Shown: positions 51,448-59,870 of the stretch, piece by piece
Numbering within the stretch: position 1 is the stretch's first letter
How the letters are laid out: the number at the start of each line of letters is the position of its first letter
NCBI RefSeq assembly: GCF_014649115.1
Contig: NZ_BMSK01000003.1
Coordinates: 248,001 to 312,000 of the forward strand
DNA: 64,000 bases
Reading direction: 5' to 3'
Origin: Streptomyces eurythermus
Lineage (GTDB): Bacteria; Actinomycetota; Actinomycetes; Streptomycetales; Streptomycetaceae
Translations under genes and position numbers: made by a program
Notes under the pieces: model-generated
The model's input: only the letters and a program-made list of their open reading frames with translations
The model's database searches: none
What the model was told of the DNA's origin: nothing

Positions 51448-52089
51448 ATGATTCGCGCTGTGATCTTCGACGTCGGCGAGACTCTCGTCCGTGACGATCG
51501 CTACTGGGCATCGTGGGCTGACTGGCTGGACGTCCCCCGGCACACGCTGTCCGCGCTCGTCGGTTCCGTCGTCGCGCAGGGTCGCGACAATGCCGATGCC
51601 CTCCGCCTCCTCCGCCCCGGCATCGACGTTGCGGCCGAGTACCGGGCACGGGAGGCCGCCGGCCGCGGCGAGCACCTGGATGACAGCGACCTGTACGACG
51701 ACGTCCGACCCGCCTTGGCCGAGCTGCGTCGGATCGGTGTCCGGGTCGTCATCGCCGGTAACCAGACCGCTCGCGCGGGGGAACTGCTGCGAGCCCTCGA
51801 CCTGCCGGCCGACGTGATTGCGACGTCCGGAGAGTGGGGCGTGGCCAAGCCGCGGCCCGAGTTCTTCCAGCGAGCCGTCGAGGCCGGACAGGCGCCCCCC
51901 GGTGAGACGCTGTACGTCGGCGACCACCCGGCCAACGACACGATCCCCGCAGCGGCGGCCGGACTGCGCACTGCTCACCTGAGGCGCGGCCCATGGGGAC
52001 ATCTATGGGCAGCTGACCCGGATGTCGTGGCGACTGCGGACTGGAGAATCGACCACCTCACCGAACTCCCGGCGCTCATCGCCCCGTAG
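51448..52089 (+). CDS. HAD-superfamily hydrolase
   Basis: The 213-residue protein has HAD motif I as IFDVGETLVRDD (the second Asp of DxD is Gly), motif II near VVIAGNQTA, motif III Lys in WGVAKPRPEFF and motif IV VGDHPANDTIPA. The Gly variant is frequent in this Streptomyces subgroup. Phosphatase activity is likely but the missing general acid leaves other chemistry open. Translation may be leaderless (GTACCCT ends 6 bp before the ATG). It precedes an XRE gene on the same strand by 64 bp. Confidence 0.85.
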   Translation: MIRAVIFDVGETLVRDDRYWASWADWLDVPRHTLSALVGSVVAQGRDNADALRLLRPGIDVAAEYRAREAAGRGEHLDDSDLYDDVRPALAELRRIGVRVVIAGNQTARAGELLRALDLPADVIATSGEWGVAKPRPEFFQRAVEAGQAPPGETLYVGDHPANDTIPAAAAGLRTAHLRRGPWGHLWAADPDVVATADWRIDHLTELPALIAP

Positions 52090-52153
52090 CCGCTCATCAC
52101 TCTGTGACGGTGCCGCTACTGTTCGAGGTGGACGTACCGAACGGAGAGCCCGT

Positions 52154-53335
52154 ATGCCCACCTCCACAGCCATCGAGGTCGGCCGCCGCATCGCCACCTT
52201 CCGCCGCGCCCGACGGATGACCCAAGCCGACCTCGCGCGCGCTGCTTTCGTCTCCCTGGCCACCGTCAAGGCCATCGAGCGCGGTGCCCGCTCACCCAGT
52301 GACGACACCCTCGATTCGATCGCCGCAGCGCTCGCCGTCGACCCGAGCCGCATCATCACCGGCAGCACGCGCACCAACAGCCGGGTGCACGCCTTCGTCC
52401 CTGCCATCTCCGCCGCGATCGCCGCCTACGACATCCCTGCCGACGTCCCGCCGCTCCCGCTGGACCAACTCGCGGCGGAGGTGGCCCAGCTGACCGAGTG
52501 GAGACTGGCCGCACAGTACGCCCGCATCGCCGAGCACGCCCCCCGGCTCCTCACCCGCTCTCTGACCGCGCTGCACCACTGCACCGGCGCGGACCGACTG
52601 CGTGCCGCTCAACTCCTCGCCGTCACCGCCAGGTCAGCGGACGCGGTCGCGTACAAGTTCGGGCACTGGGACCTGTCAGCCAGGCTCGTTGACCTGATGC
52701 GATGGGCGGCCGACCAGACCGAGGACCGCATCGCTCAGGCCACCGCCGCCTACGTCCGTACGGAAACGTTCTTCGCCGCACGCGCCCACGTCCAAGGTCT
52801 CACCGCTCTGGAGCGCGCCATCGACGCGAGTCCCATCCCGATCGGCCGGGAGACGACCGCAGCACGCGGCGCCCTGCATATGCGAGCGGCCGTCATCGCC
52901 GGCCGCGCCGACGACTCCGAGGCCGCAGAGCACCACCTGGCGGAAGCCCGCCGGCTCGGTGACACCATTCCCGAGGCCGACTACGACGGCACCCGGTTCG
53001 GCCCCGACTCCGTGCGTGCCCACGAGGTGTCCGTCGCGGTCAGCCTTGGCCGCGATCACATCCAGACAGCCCTGGACGTCGCCGAGGAGTGGACCCCGCC
53101 GGACTCCATGCCGGCAGAACGCCGATCCGGGTTCTGGATCGAGCTGGCGCGAGCGCAGGTGTGGGCGGGACGCCCGGACGACGCGTTCGAGTCGCTGAAG
53201 GTCGCCCGGTCCATCGCACCGCAGCACACTCGCGAGCACCCGTGGGCGCGGGATGCTGCGGCCACTGTTCGCCGGCTGAAGCGTGCGGACGCCGAGTCGC
53301 TGACCGCGTTCACCGAGTGGATCGGCGCTGTCTGA
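52154..53335 (+). CDS. XRE-family regulator with TPR-like C-terminal domain
   Basis: The 393-residue protein has a helix-turn-helix near the N-terminus (RRARRMTQADLARAAFVS then LATVKAIERGARSPS). A helical repeat domain fills the rest, with segments such as HMRAAVIAGRADDSEAAEHH and IELARAQVWAGRPDDAFES. It resembles the TPR-bearing XRE regulators of Streptomyces accessory regions. It is followed on the same strand by four short genes (53.4-55.1 kb) that look like one cassette, ending just before the island boundary at 55268. Confidence 0.82.
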   Translation: MPTSTAIEVGRRIATFRRARRMTQADLARAAFVSLATVKAIERGARSPSDDTLDSIAAALAVDPSRIITGSTRTNSRVHAFVPAISAAIAAYDIPADVPPLPLDQLAAEVAQLTEWRLAAQYARIAEHAPRLLTRSLTALHHCTGADRLRAAQLLAVTARSADAVAYKFGHWDLSARLVDLMRWAADQTEDRIAQATAAYVRTETFFAARAHVQGLTALERAIDASPIPIGRETTAARGALHMRAAVIAGRADDSEAAEHHLAEARRLGDTIPEADYDGTRFGPDSVRAHEVSVAVSLGRDHIQTALDVAEEWTPPDSMPAERRSGFWIELARAQVWAGRPDDAFESLKVARSIAPQHTREHPWARDAAATVRRLKRADAESLTAFTEWIGAV

Positions 53336-53417
53336 GGGGATACACGCTGTATCCCTTGTAGCCCTTGTCGCGGCCCACCCTCTGTCTGTCCGAGACAGAC
53401 GGCAGATGGAGGCCAGG

Positions 53418-53636
53418 ATGCGACATTGCAGCGAGCTGCTGTTCAAAGTTGCCGGACCCGTCAGTATCGCCCGGCTCCACGGACGGGCCTGCTGGTACTG
53501 CGGCGCGGTCGTCCGGGGGATGAGGGCAGTGGGCCGGGTCCAGCGAAGCGCCGGCCAGCGGGTGTGGACTGCCGTGTCGTGTGGCTGTCACCTGAAGCCG
53601 GAGAGGGCGCTGACGAGCGAGGGGCGTGTCCAGTGA
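53418..53636 (+). CDS. Small Cys-containing protein
   Basis: The frame gives 72 residues with CWYCGAVV and SCGCH, spaced like a small zinc ribbon. The ATG at 53418 has GGAGG 5 bp upstream. Similar small proteins occur beside XRE and HATPase genes in Streptomyces. No function is known. It precedes the HATPase gene by 31 bp. Confidence 0.6.
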   Translation: MRHCSELLFKVAGPVSIARLHGRACWYCGAVVRGMRAVGRVQRSAGQRVWTAVSCGCHLKPERALTSEGRVQ

Positions 53637-53667
53637 CCCCGTTCCGGCAGGACTGGTGGTGACGGCC

Positions 53668-54072
53668 ATGGCATGGAGGCAGCAGCTGCCGCAGGTCCGC
53701 GTACTGTGCCGCGAGTCGGCGTCCGTGCCGGCCGCGAGGCACTTCGTGGTCGACGTCCTCAAGGACTGGGGCCTGGTCAGCGTGCTGGACGATGCCGCCC
53801 TGGTCGTGACCGAACTGGTGACCAACGCGTTCGGGCACACCGAGACACCGAGCGTGCGGGTCGTGGTGCGCCGGGTGCCCTCGGACGCGATCCGGATCAT
53901 CGTCATCGACGAGCGTCCCGAGCTCTGGCCCGCTCTCCGGTCAGCGAGACCTCTCGGCAGTGGTGGGCGCGGCCTGGCCCTGGTGGAGGCCGTGACGACG
54001 GCGTGGGGCTGCACCCGGTTGCCCCGGGAGAAATACGTCTGGGCCGACTTGAAGGTGGCCAAGGGTGCCTGA
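53668..54072 (+). CDS. HATPase-domain ATP-binding protein (anti-sigma-factor kinase-like)
   Basis: The 134-residue protein has the N-box VVTELVTNAFGHTETP and a G-box GGRGLALVEAVTTAWG, the RsbW/SpoIIAB-type HATPase_c_2 fold. Streptomyces has dozens of such stand-alone ATPases that bind sigma or anti-anti-sigma factors. The start is the ATG at 53668 or the in-frame GTG at 53659. It overlaps the next gene by 8 bp, so the cassette is translationally coupled. Confidence 0.82.
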   Translation: MAWRQQLPQVRVLCRESASVPAARHFVVDVLKDWGLVSVLDDAALVVTELVTNAFGHTETPSVRVVVRRVPSDAIRIIVIDERPELWPALRSARPLGSGGRGLALVEAVTTAWGCTRLPREKYVWADLKVAKGA

Positions 54073-54412
54073 GACGCCGACGCCGAGCACACGCCTGATG
54101 GTCATCCCCGCCACGCTGGTGCCGCACATCGTGCTGCCCCGCCTCGAGCTGCTGTCCGACGCCCGGACGCGGGGCGCCGAGTGCGTCTGGGGCGGCGAAC
54201 GGTTGACCATCGAGACGGCCATCGACCTCGGCAAGCACGTGACCGACGACGGCTTCAGTTGGTTCCCTCGCGCCTGCCTGCGCTGTACCCGGAGCGCCGT
54301 ACGGGCCGCGCGCAACACGCACCCCGATCGGTGCACCGAGTGCAAGGGCCCTACTGCCCTGTGCGACACCCGGCGCGCCCTGCACGACCTCCTGCTGGAG
54401 CTACGCCGATGA
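54065..54412 (+). CDS. Small Cys-rich protein of unknown function
   Basis: The 115-residue protein contains CLRCTRSAVRAARNTH and CTECKGPTALC, a probable four-Cys zinc site, and an N-terminal hydrophobic stretch. No family is recognised. The GTG start lies inside the HATPase gene's end and its stop overlaps the next ATG (ATGA), so it is the middle of a tightly coupled operon. Confidence 0.65.
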   Translation: MPETPTPSTRLMVIPATLVPHIVLPRLELLSDARTRGAECVWGGERLTIETAIDLGKHVTDDGFSWFPRACLRCTRSAVRAARNTHPDRCTECKGPTALCDTRRALHDLLLELRR

Positions 54413-55137
54413 CCGACACCAGCCCCATCCGTCCCGTGCGGTACTGGGACGGCGTCCCGGTACCGTTCATCACCGCCTGGTCCAAGGAAGAGATCCCGAC
54501 CCAGGAGTTGGTCAAGGTCCACCGCTCCTCGGCGACGTTTCTTGGCCTCCAGGACGAGACCGACGTAGAGCGGCAGTTCGGCGTGTCCTGGATGCGCATG
54601 CCGGCGACGCGCGGCGGTCGGCCGCAGCCCGGCCTCGTCCACGCGCTGCGGCAGCGGCAGGCGATGAACCGCATGCTCTGCCAACTCTGCGGCGGCCCCA
54701 CGGTCGGCTCCCGAAAGGACGAGTGGACACTCTTCCTCGCGGCCGACGCCGACGGCCACCCGCTCCTGAACGGGGAACGGACGGAGTCCCCACCCGTGCA
54801 CGCGGTGTGCGCCCGACTCGCCGTCGAGCACTGTCCGCCGCTGCGCCACCGTGGCTGGACGGCGGCCCTCGTACGGCACACGCCGATCTGGGGAGTGGCC
54901 GGGCACCTCTACGACCCGCTCACCCTCGATCGATTGCCCAGCGCTCCCCAGCACCGGGACGGCATGCACCGAGTCCCGTTCGCGGACACCCCGCGCCTCC
55001 GCTGGACCCTGGCGGCCCGTCTCATCATCACCCTGGAGGGCGTCATCCCCGTCACCGACCTCGATGCCCTGGCCGACGAGGAGACCGAGGCCATCCGAGC
55101 GAGGTCAGAGGGCGGGGGATGCTCTCTTCTGCGTTGA
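54409..55137 (+). CDS. Unknown protein with central CxxC motif
   Basis: The 242-residue protein has MNRMLCQLCGGPTVGS in the middle (a CxxC zinc half-site) and the later segment PPVHAVCARLAVEHCPPLR with two further Cys. No enzyme motif is seen. It is the last gene of the XRE-small-HATPase-small cassette, with a 4-bp overlap to the gene before. Its stop lies 130 bp from the island boundary. Confidence 0.65.
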   Translation: MTDTSPIRPVRYWDGVPVPFITAWSKEEIPTQELVKVHRSSATFLGLQDETDVERQFGVSWMRMPATRGGRPQPGLVHALRQRQAMNRMLCQLCGGPTVGSRKDEWTLFLAADADGHPLLNGERTESPPVHAVCARLAVEHCPPLRHRGWTAALVRHTPIWGVAGHLYDPLTLDRLPSAPQHRDGMHRVPFADTPRLRWTLAARLIITLEGVIPVTDLDALADEETEAIRARSEGGGCSLLR

Positions 55138-55267
55138 CCCGGAAGATTTTTGAAGACCGGACCGCGTAGCGAGTGTGCAGTCAGGCTGCGGTCTCTCCGG
55201 AGTACGAGAAAGACCCCGGATCCCCTGGCCTGGGAGTTCCGAGGCCTACCCCCTGTTCAACCGTGTT

Positions 55268-55307
55268 CCCCCGGCAGGATTCGAACCTGCGACACCCGCT
55301 TCAGGAG
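55268..55307. repeat. attL: 40-bp copy of the tRNA-Arg(CCU) 3' half
   Basis: The sequence from CCCCCGG to AGGAG matches 60929-60968, inside the tRNA-Arg gene, at 39 of 40 positions, with the first 34 identical. It covers the T arm, variable loop and 3' half of the anticodon arm, the usual crossover segment for tyrosine recombinases. It marks the far boundary of an integrated element. Confidence 0.85.
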
Positions 55308-55392
55308 TTCGGCCTGACCACCTGTCCCCGCGTGCTGCGTGGGGTGGCCGTGGCCGTGTCAGACCGCACTGCGCCGCGGCTGTCCGCTGTCG
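55302..55392. repeat. 91-bp imperfect repeat, copy A (next to attL)
   Basis: This segment and 55751-55841 have the same length and agree at about 82 of 91 positions. Copy A begins in the att core and runs into the island. Confidence 0.8.
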
Positions 55393-55880
55393 CATGCAGC
55401 CATCGTCTACGACGGTGGCCGGTCTCGTCATAAGAGTGACCACCGTCGGTGCTCTGAGGAACATCAGCTTGGGAAGCTAAGACGATCTGAGACCTGTCGT
55501 TGACCTGACCTGCGGTGGAAGGTGCTGACGGCCGGTAAGCGGGTCCTCTGGTTTCCCCGGTGTTCCCCGCGGTTCCCCACACGATCTGGCACGCGTCTGG
55601 CACGACCTCTTTGTCCCGAACTATGGGCAGGGTGGTCGCAGAGGTCTGGCCGGCACGTCAGACGGTCACTCAGGGCCGGTGATGTTCCGGGGCTCGTTGC
55701 GGTGGTTGCTGTAATTCCGTGTTGTACAGCAATCGTGCTGACCACCGCTGCAGGAGTTCGGTCTGACCGCCTGTCCACCCGTGCTGCGCGGGGCGGCCGT
55801 GGCCGTGTCAGACCGCACTATGCCGCCGCTGTCCGCTGTCGTTGATGTCAGCCATGGATGTCACCTCACACCGGCTGGGG
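55308..55880. other. Island left end, non-coding
   Basis: No convincing gene lies here. The segment contains the two 91-bp repeats and, between them, a stretch with repeated TTCCCC and CTGGCACG motifs (about 55550-55610). It resembles the att-flanking DNA of an integrative element from which the integrase has been lost. Confidence 0.6.
55751..55841. repeat. 91-bp imperfect repeat, copy B
   Basis: This second copy of the att-flanking sequence is about 90% identical to 55302-55392. It lacks the tRNA part and instead follows unrelated DNA. It may be left from an earlier or tandem insertion. Confidence 0.8.
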
Positions 55881-56057
55881 TCACTTGCGACGCTTGCGTG
55901 TCTTCGCCTTGCGTTCGGCTTCCTTGCGCTTCTCGATGGTGTAAGACGACCACTCGCCACGGTGCAGGTTGCATCGCGACGCACCGACCATCGCCAGCCG
56001 CCGGCACCGAGTGCCCTTCTCCGTGAGCGCTCCACACCTGTCCTGCGTACGAGCCAC
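55881..56057 (-). CDS. Small basic Cys/His protein (mobile-element type)
   Basis: The frame from a GTG at 56057 encodes 58 residues: CGALTEKGTRCRRLAMVGAS then RCNLH, a compact Cys-Cys-Cys-His zinc knuckle, followed by a Lys/Arg-rich tail (KRKEAERKAKTRKRRK). Small proteins with this pattern are frequent on actinobacterial and phage-like mobile elements. GGGAG lies just upstream of the chosen start. DNA binding is likely given the charge but not shown. Confidence 0.55.
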   Translation of the reverse strand: MARTQDRCGALTEKGTRCRRLAMVGASRCNLHRGEWSSYTIEKRKEAERKAKTRKRRK

Positions 56058-56208
56058 GTCTCCCACCCCCCGATCTCGACCGTTGTGCGGATCAGTGCAG
56101 GATTGCCGGGCGCATGTCCCCTGTGAAGGCGCACCGCTCCGCGCAGCGGTGCACGGCGGCCCACGGAGGTCCCTCGGGGGCGCACAGAGCGAGCGCATAC
56201 CGACAAGT

Positions 56209-56234
56209 CAGGCCCCGGAGCACTCCGGGGCCTG
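56209..56234 (-). terminator. Hairpin terminator after the SEFIR/membrane operon
   Basis: A 12-bp inverted repeat (56209-56220 with 56223-56234) lies 50 bp downstream of the membrane-protein stop on the minus strand. Confidence 0.65.
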
Positions 56235-56284
56235 TCCTGTTCAGAGACGCTACGGGGGTGGGGCTGGGTATGGGTAACCGCTCG

Positions 56285-56707
56285 TCAACGCCAGAGCAAT
56301 ACCGCCACATTGACAGCCAGTATGGGGATATAGAAAAGACAGAGAGTAGAAGATAGGAAAACCTCACGTTTTTTGACTAGTGAAGCGAATCCCGTCACAT
56401 CCATTGACCACGCTGGAACCGATCGATCCCCTCTAGAGACAGCCTCGTATAGTTTGCGAAAAAGCCTTTCTTGCCTCAGGTAGAAATAGTCTAGAAGCCA
56501 AAATCCCGCAGTTGGGATAATTGAAGCAATGGCGAGTGAAGACTTTCCGCTTCCCAGTGACGCCGCCGCTAGGGCACCCGTTAACGTTATGCTCCAACCG
56601 CGAATAAGGAATGAGTTGTTGGCGAGTCGAGTGACTGTCGATTGTATGAACTCAAGATGCTTCACGGATGACTCGTTGGACTCGTCACTCACTCTCGACC
56701 TCGTCAA
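56285..56707 (-). CDS. Small three-helix membrane protein coupled to the SEFIR gene
   Basis: The 140-residue protein begins with a soluble helix (KHLEFIQSTVTRLANNSFLI) and has three hydrophobic segments: SITLTGALAAASLG, LAIASIIPTAGFWLLDYFYL and STLCLFYIPILAVNVAVLL. A linker with RQERLFRKLYEAVSRGD lies between the second and third. The start overlaps the end of the SEFIR gene by 23 bp, so translation is coupled. Small membrane partners of this kind are typical of defence modules in which a soluble sensor triggers a membrane effector. Its codons are noticeably richer in A and T than those of the core genes. Confidence 0.75.
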   Translation of the reverse strand: MTRSRVSDESNESSVKHLEFIQSTVTRLANNSFLIRGWSITLTGALAAASLGSGKSSLAIASIIPTAGFWLLDYFYLRQERLFRKLYEAVSRGDRSVPAWSMDVTGFASLVKKREVFLSSTLCLFYIPILAVNVAVLLWR

Positions 56708-58052
56708 TCTTGGGGACCTGGAGGATTCTTAGGTTGCTCACCTCTGCGGGGATCTCTTCACTGGACGGTGGCCATCCAGGGATTGGATAGGCTGGCCAAA
56801 AGTTCTCCACGCGCCATTGGCCCAACAGTTGCCTCATGAGGAACGGTGCAGTCTGAACCGGACCTGACTTCTCATCGAAAACCATGAGGTCACCATCGGT
56901 GGGCGAAAGAACCACGAGTTCGTAATCGACCCCGATAGGCCTGGGATTACTGGCAGCTCCCCACGTTTCGTCAATCGACGGGAAGGAAGTTTGAAACTCG
57001 TACAGTTGGATTGCGGTGAAACTTTTAGCGAGCGGGTGATTTGGCTTGATGGTAGATAGCGATTTAGCCAGCTCATCCCGGTCGAACGGTGCCAGAGACT
57101 CGTGATCTTTATTTGCCCAGATCCATGCTTGCGCCAGTACCAGTCGGAGTTTCGGAGTGAGTAGCCCCCATGCTCGATTAAACTTTCCCTTCTTGACGGC
57201 ACGCACAAACTTTTGGGCGGTGTCTACGGGGCCGCCATCACGAAAAAATGACTCCATAGCCTCAATTGCGAGACGTATGTTTCTGGTCGCCACCTCCGAG
57301 GTCTGCTTGTCCGGAGCGCTTTCTAGCGCACGGTGGTACACGCTTAGGGCTGGCGCCCAAAACCCCATCCGCTGATAGATTTCTCCCATGGCGCAGTAAG
57401 CAACGGCGCGCTGCTGCCCACGCAACTGGTTGAGCAGTTCAGTCAAATTATCCAGAGCTTCATTCGGATCGGTATCACTCAAGAGAATGGCTGATTCAAT
57501 CCGCAGGTCAATCTTTTGACTTACGGATGATCCAATTTCTCGGCTGATCAGTGACGGCGCTTCGCCAATCTGGGCCGGAATGAACTCTGGCGCTTGCAGT
57601 AGATGCCGGAGAAGGGGGATAAGGCTGGAATCGTCTCCAGGGGATACGAGGTACCTGTTTGTCACCTTGAGTGGAGTTGGGATGTGCTCGAAGTCGTCCG
57701 GCGAGAAAATCACCGGTATGTATTTGACCTTGTCGTTGGTGCTGTAGTAGATGTCTGCTGTTATGAGAGTTCCCTCCCAGCGGACCCCTGCGCCGATTCC
57801 GGGAATCTCGTTCTGATTGAATCTCCTCGCATACGTCTCCGTAACTACGCTGAGTACGTACTCGGCGTTCTCGACCTGGCGCTGCATCCAAACGGGCCAG
57901 TTGGTTGGTGGGGTGCTTTCGACGAAGAAATCAGCCCAAGCGTCCACTCCGTTTCGCCGCAAAGCTTGAATAAAGCCAAGCACCCGCTCTCTGTGTTCAT
58001 CGGAATCGTGAGAGTAGGAGATGAAAACACGCGGAACCGACTTGCTTTGCAT
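56685..58052 (-). CDS. SEFIR-domain protein with TPR-like and C-terminal domains (candidate anti-phage sensor)
   Basis: The 455-residue protein starts with a SEFIR/TIR-like domain (about 5-150): VPRVFISYSHDSDEHRERVL, then NGVDAWADFF, WMQRQVENAEYVLSVVTETY and VRWEGTLITADIYYS. A helical TPR-like segment follows (about 210-290, AVAYCAMGEIYQRMGFWAPA) and then an NTF2-like C-terminal region ending in LGQWRVENFWPAYPIPGWPP. Bacterial SEFIR proteins act as abortive-infection genes. The ATG at 58052 has GCGGGAAG upstream. The gene is AT-rich for this genome, lies in a tRNA-bounded island and overlaps a membrane-protein gene, all fitting a horizontally acquired defence pair. Confidence 0.82.
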   Translation of the reverse strand: MQSKSVPRVFISYSHDSDEHRERVLGFIQALRRNGVDAWADFFVESTPPTNWPVWMQRQVENAEYVLSVVTETYARRFNQNEIPGIGAGVRWEGTLITADIYYSTNDKVKYIPVIFSPDDFEHIPTPLKVTNRYLVSPGDDSSLIPLLRHLLQAPEFIPAQIGEAPSLISREIGSSVSQKIDLRIESAILLSDTDPNEALDNLTELLNQLRGQQRAVAYCAMGEIYQRMGFWAPALSVYHRALESAPDKQTSEVATRNIRLAIEAMESFFRDGGPVDTAQKFVRAVKKGKFNRAWGLLTPKLRLVLAQAWIWANKDHESLAPFDRDELAKSLSTIKPNHPLAKSFTAIQLYEFQTSFPSIDETWGAASNPRPIGVDYELVVLSPTDGDLMVFDEKSGPVQTAPFLMRQLLGQWRVENFWPAYPIPGWPPSSEEIPAEVSNLRILQVPKIDEVESE

Positions 58053-58416
58053 CTTCCCGCTTTCGATGGCATGACATGTGGTCAGAGAGAGAATCTTAAA
58101 GCACAGGCGGTCTCGATGGGGGGCTTCCGCGGGGTCGGTGGAGCGGCTTTGGGCTGGAGCTGCTTTGGCGCGAGTGATCATGGCCCCGTAAGCTTCCGGC
58201 GCGTCGGGCAGTCTGTGGACCTGCCCGCTAAAGCACGACGTTGGGGCCATGATCTGCGAGGCTCGCGCCAAAGTGGCTGCCTAAAGCCGTGGAGCCGACC
58301 GCCCCAGCCACGACGTACCCCTTCTCTGACGGCAAGCGGCTGACTGCTGTGCGCGCGGCGCGGGTGCCGGCCGGGCTGGAGCGGGGCGGAGACAGACATC
58401 CGATGCGGTTGATCAG
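58053..58416. other. 364-bp gap with a nested palindrome (58163-58273)
   Basis: No gene is seen. Arms 58163-58187 and 58243-58273 pair almost completely: two 12-bp blocks, CTTTGGCGCGAG and GATCATGGCCCC, are repeated in reverse with a 7-nt bulge. An inner 7-bp hairpin CGGGCAG/CTGCCCG lies at 58205-58227. The structure sits 110-220 bp upstream of the SEFIR start and could be an operator, an attenuator, an insertion target for the IS110 element or a transfer/replication site. Confidence 0.6.
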
Positions 58417-59637
58417 TCAAGCGGTGCTGGGGAAGGCGGTCTGCTCGTCGTAGGGGATGCGGTGGGTGAGGCAGTGGTGCAAGCAGCCCAGTAGCCGGTT
58501 GAAGAGGTTGCGTTGGGCTGCGACGTGGCGGTCTTCGGCTGCGCGGCGGCGGTCGTAGTGGGCTCGTGCTCCGGGGGATGCGGTGAGGGCGGCGAAGGCC
58601 CAGATGTAGCCGGCCGAAGCGAGACGCTGGTTCTTGATGTGCCTGGCCAGGACGGTGGTCTTGCGTCCGGAAGACCGGGTGATGGGGGCGGACCCGGCAT
58701 AGGCCTTCAGGGCGCGTGGGCTGGCGAAGCGGGTGTGGTCGTCGCCGATTTCGGCCAGGACGCGGGCGCCGGTTAGTGCGCCGAGGCCAGGGAAGCTGAT
58801 GATGATCTCGGCGTCCTGATGGGCGGCGAAGGCTGCGGTGGTGGCTGCTTCGAGGTCGTCGGCGCTGGCGCAGGCCGCGTCGAACTGGCGGAGCAGAGCG
58901 AGGGTTTTGGTGCCCATGGCCTGCTCAATCATGGGTGGTTGCCGCATTTGAGGTTCGCGGAGCAGGGCGTGGAGGCGTTCGACTTCACCGGTGATCTCGC
59001 GCTGGCGTCCGGCTTTCTTCAGGATCGCTCGCAGCTGCGGGCGGGTGAGCTGGGCGGCCTGGGTGGGTGTGGGGGCCGCGGCGAGCAGGGTGCGGGTGAC
59101 GGGTGAGGCGAGGCCTTCGCGGAAGTGGCGGAAGACGGTGAGGAAGCCGGGGAAGTATTCGCGCAGGTGGGAGGGGAGGCGGTTGCCGGTTTGGACGCGG
59201 TCCCAGACGGCGTCCTGGTGTGCTCGGGCCAGGACGGTGATGGCTTGGGCGAGGTGGCTGTCCGCGGGCAGGGGCCGGTGTTCTGCGGGGTCGGTGCGCA
59301 GGATGTTGGCCAGGACCTTGGCGTCGAGGTGGTCGGACTTCTTGCGGCTGAGTGCGTAGCGGTCGCGGTAGCGAGCGGCGGTGAGCGGGTTGATCACGTA
59401 GATGGGTCGGCCGGTGGCGCGTAAGCAGGCGACCAGGAGTCCGTGAGACGTCTCGATGGCGACCGGGATCGGGTTCTCTGGGCTGTCGCCGTGCTGGGCC
59501 AGCAGGTCCAGGAGCTGGTTGAGGCCGGTAGGGGTGTCGTCGATGCGGAGCTTGTCCAGGAGGGTGCCGGCCTCGTCGAGCAGTGCGATGTCGTGGTGGT
59601 CGGTGGCCCAGTCGATGCCGCAGAACACGCTGGTCAT
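58417..59637 (-). CDS. IS110-family transposase
   Basis: The 406-residue protein has the N-terminal RuvC-like DEDD domain (FCGIDWATDHHDIALLDEAG, IPVAIETSHG, SRKKSDHLDAKVLANILR) and a C-terminal Tnp_20 domain (ISFPGLGALTGARVLAEIGD, LKAYAGSAPITRSSGRK with the nucleophilic Ser). This is a complete IS110-group recombinase with no visible frameshift. IS110 elements are guided by a bridge RNA encoded in the non-coding end flanking the gene, here expected upstream (59640-59900). There are no terminal inverted repeats to define the ends. It lies inside the tRNA-Arg island. Confidence 0.93.
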   Translation of the reverse strand: MTSVFCGIDWATDHHDIALLDEAGTLLDKLRIDDTPTGLNQLLDLLAQHGDSPENPIPVAIETSHGLLVACLRATGRPIYVINPLTAARYRDRYALSRKKSDHLDAKVLANILRTDPAEHRPLPADSHLAQAITVLARAHQDAVWDRVQTGNRLPSHLREYFPGFLTVFRHFREGLASPVTRTLLAAAPTPTQAAQLTRPQLRAILKKAGRQREITGEVERLHALLREPQMRQPPMIEQAMGTKTLALLRQFDAACASADDLEAATTAAFAAHQDAEIIISFPGLGALTGARVLAEIGDDHTRFASPRALKAYAGSAPITRSSGRKTTVLARHIKNQRLASAGYIWAFAALTASPGARAHYDRRRAAEDRHVAAQRNLFNRLLGCLHHCLTHRIPYDEQTAFPSTA

Positions 59638-59870
59638 GGCGGGTGTCCTTGGGTGGGTGCCGGTGGTGGAGTGGTCGCCGTGGCGGGGTTGCGCGTCTCC
59701 CTAATGGCAGGGCTCATAGGCCCGTCATCCGATTAGCCGTTCGCAATCCCAGCGGTCGCCAGGGGTCTCGGTCAGCTGCGGAACTGGGAGCGTTCGCCGA
59801 GCGGTGAGAGGTGTTCCCTGGCGACGGCTTGGACCACGAGAGCCAACGATGCCGCTGATTGTGTGCGAGC
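59638..59870 (-). ncRNA. Candidate IS110 bridge RNA region
   Basis: This non-coding stretch lies directly upstream of the transposase, where IS110-group elements carry a bridge RNA of roughly 150-200 nt. A small hairpin GGGCTCATAGGCCC is at 59711-59724. Guide loops cannot be assigned without the element ends and target. The call rests on position and family knowledge only. Confidence 0.3.

Noticed and set aside
55173..55480. Small plus-strand frames with similar RHP or PAT peptides
   Set aside because: They read through the tRNA-derived att copy and are not genes.
58163..58273. Nested palindrome considered as a retron msr-msd
   Set aside because: No reverse transcriptase is present in the window, so there is no support for a retron.
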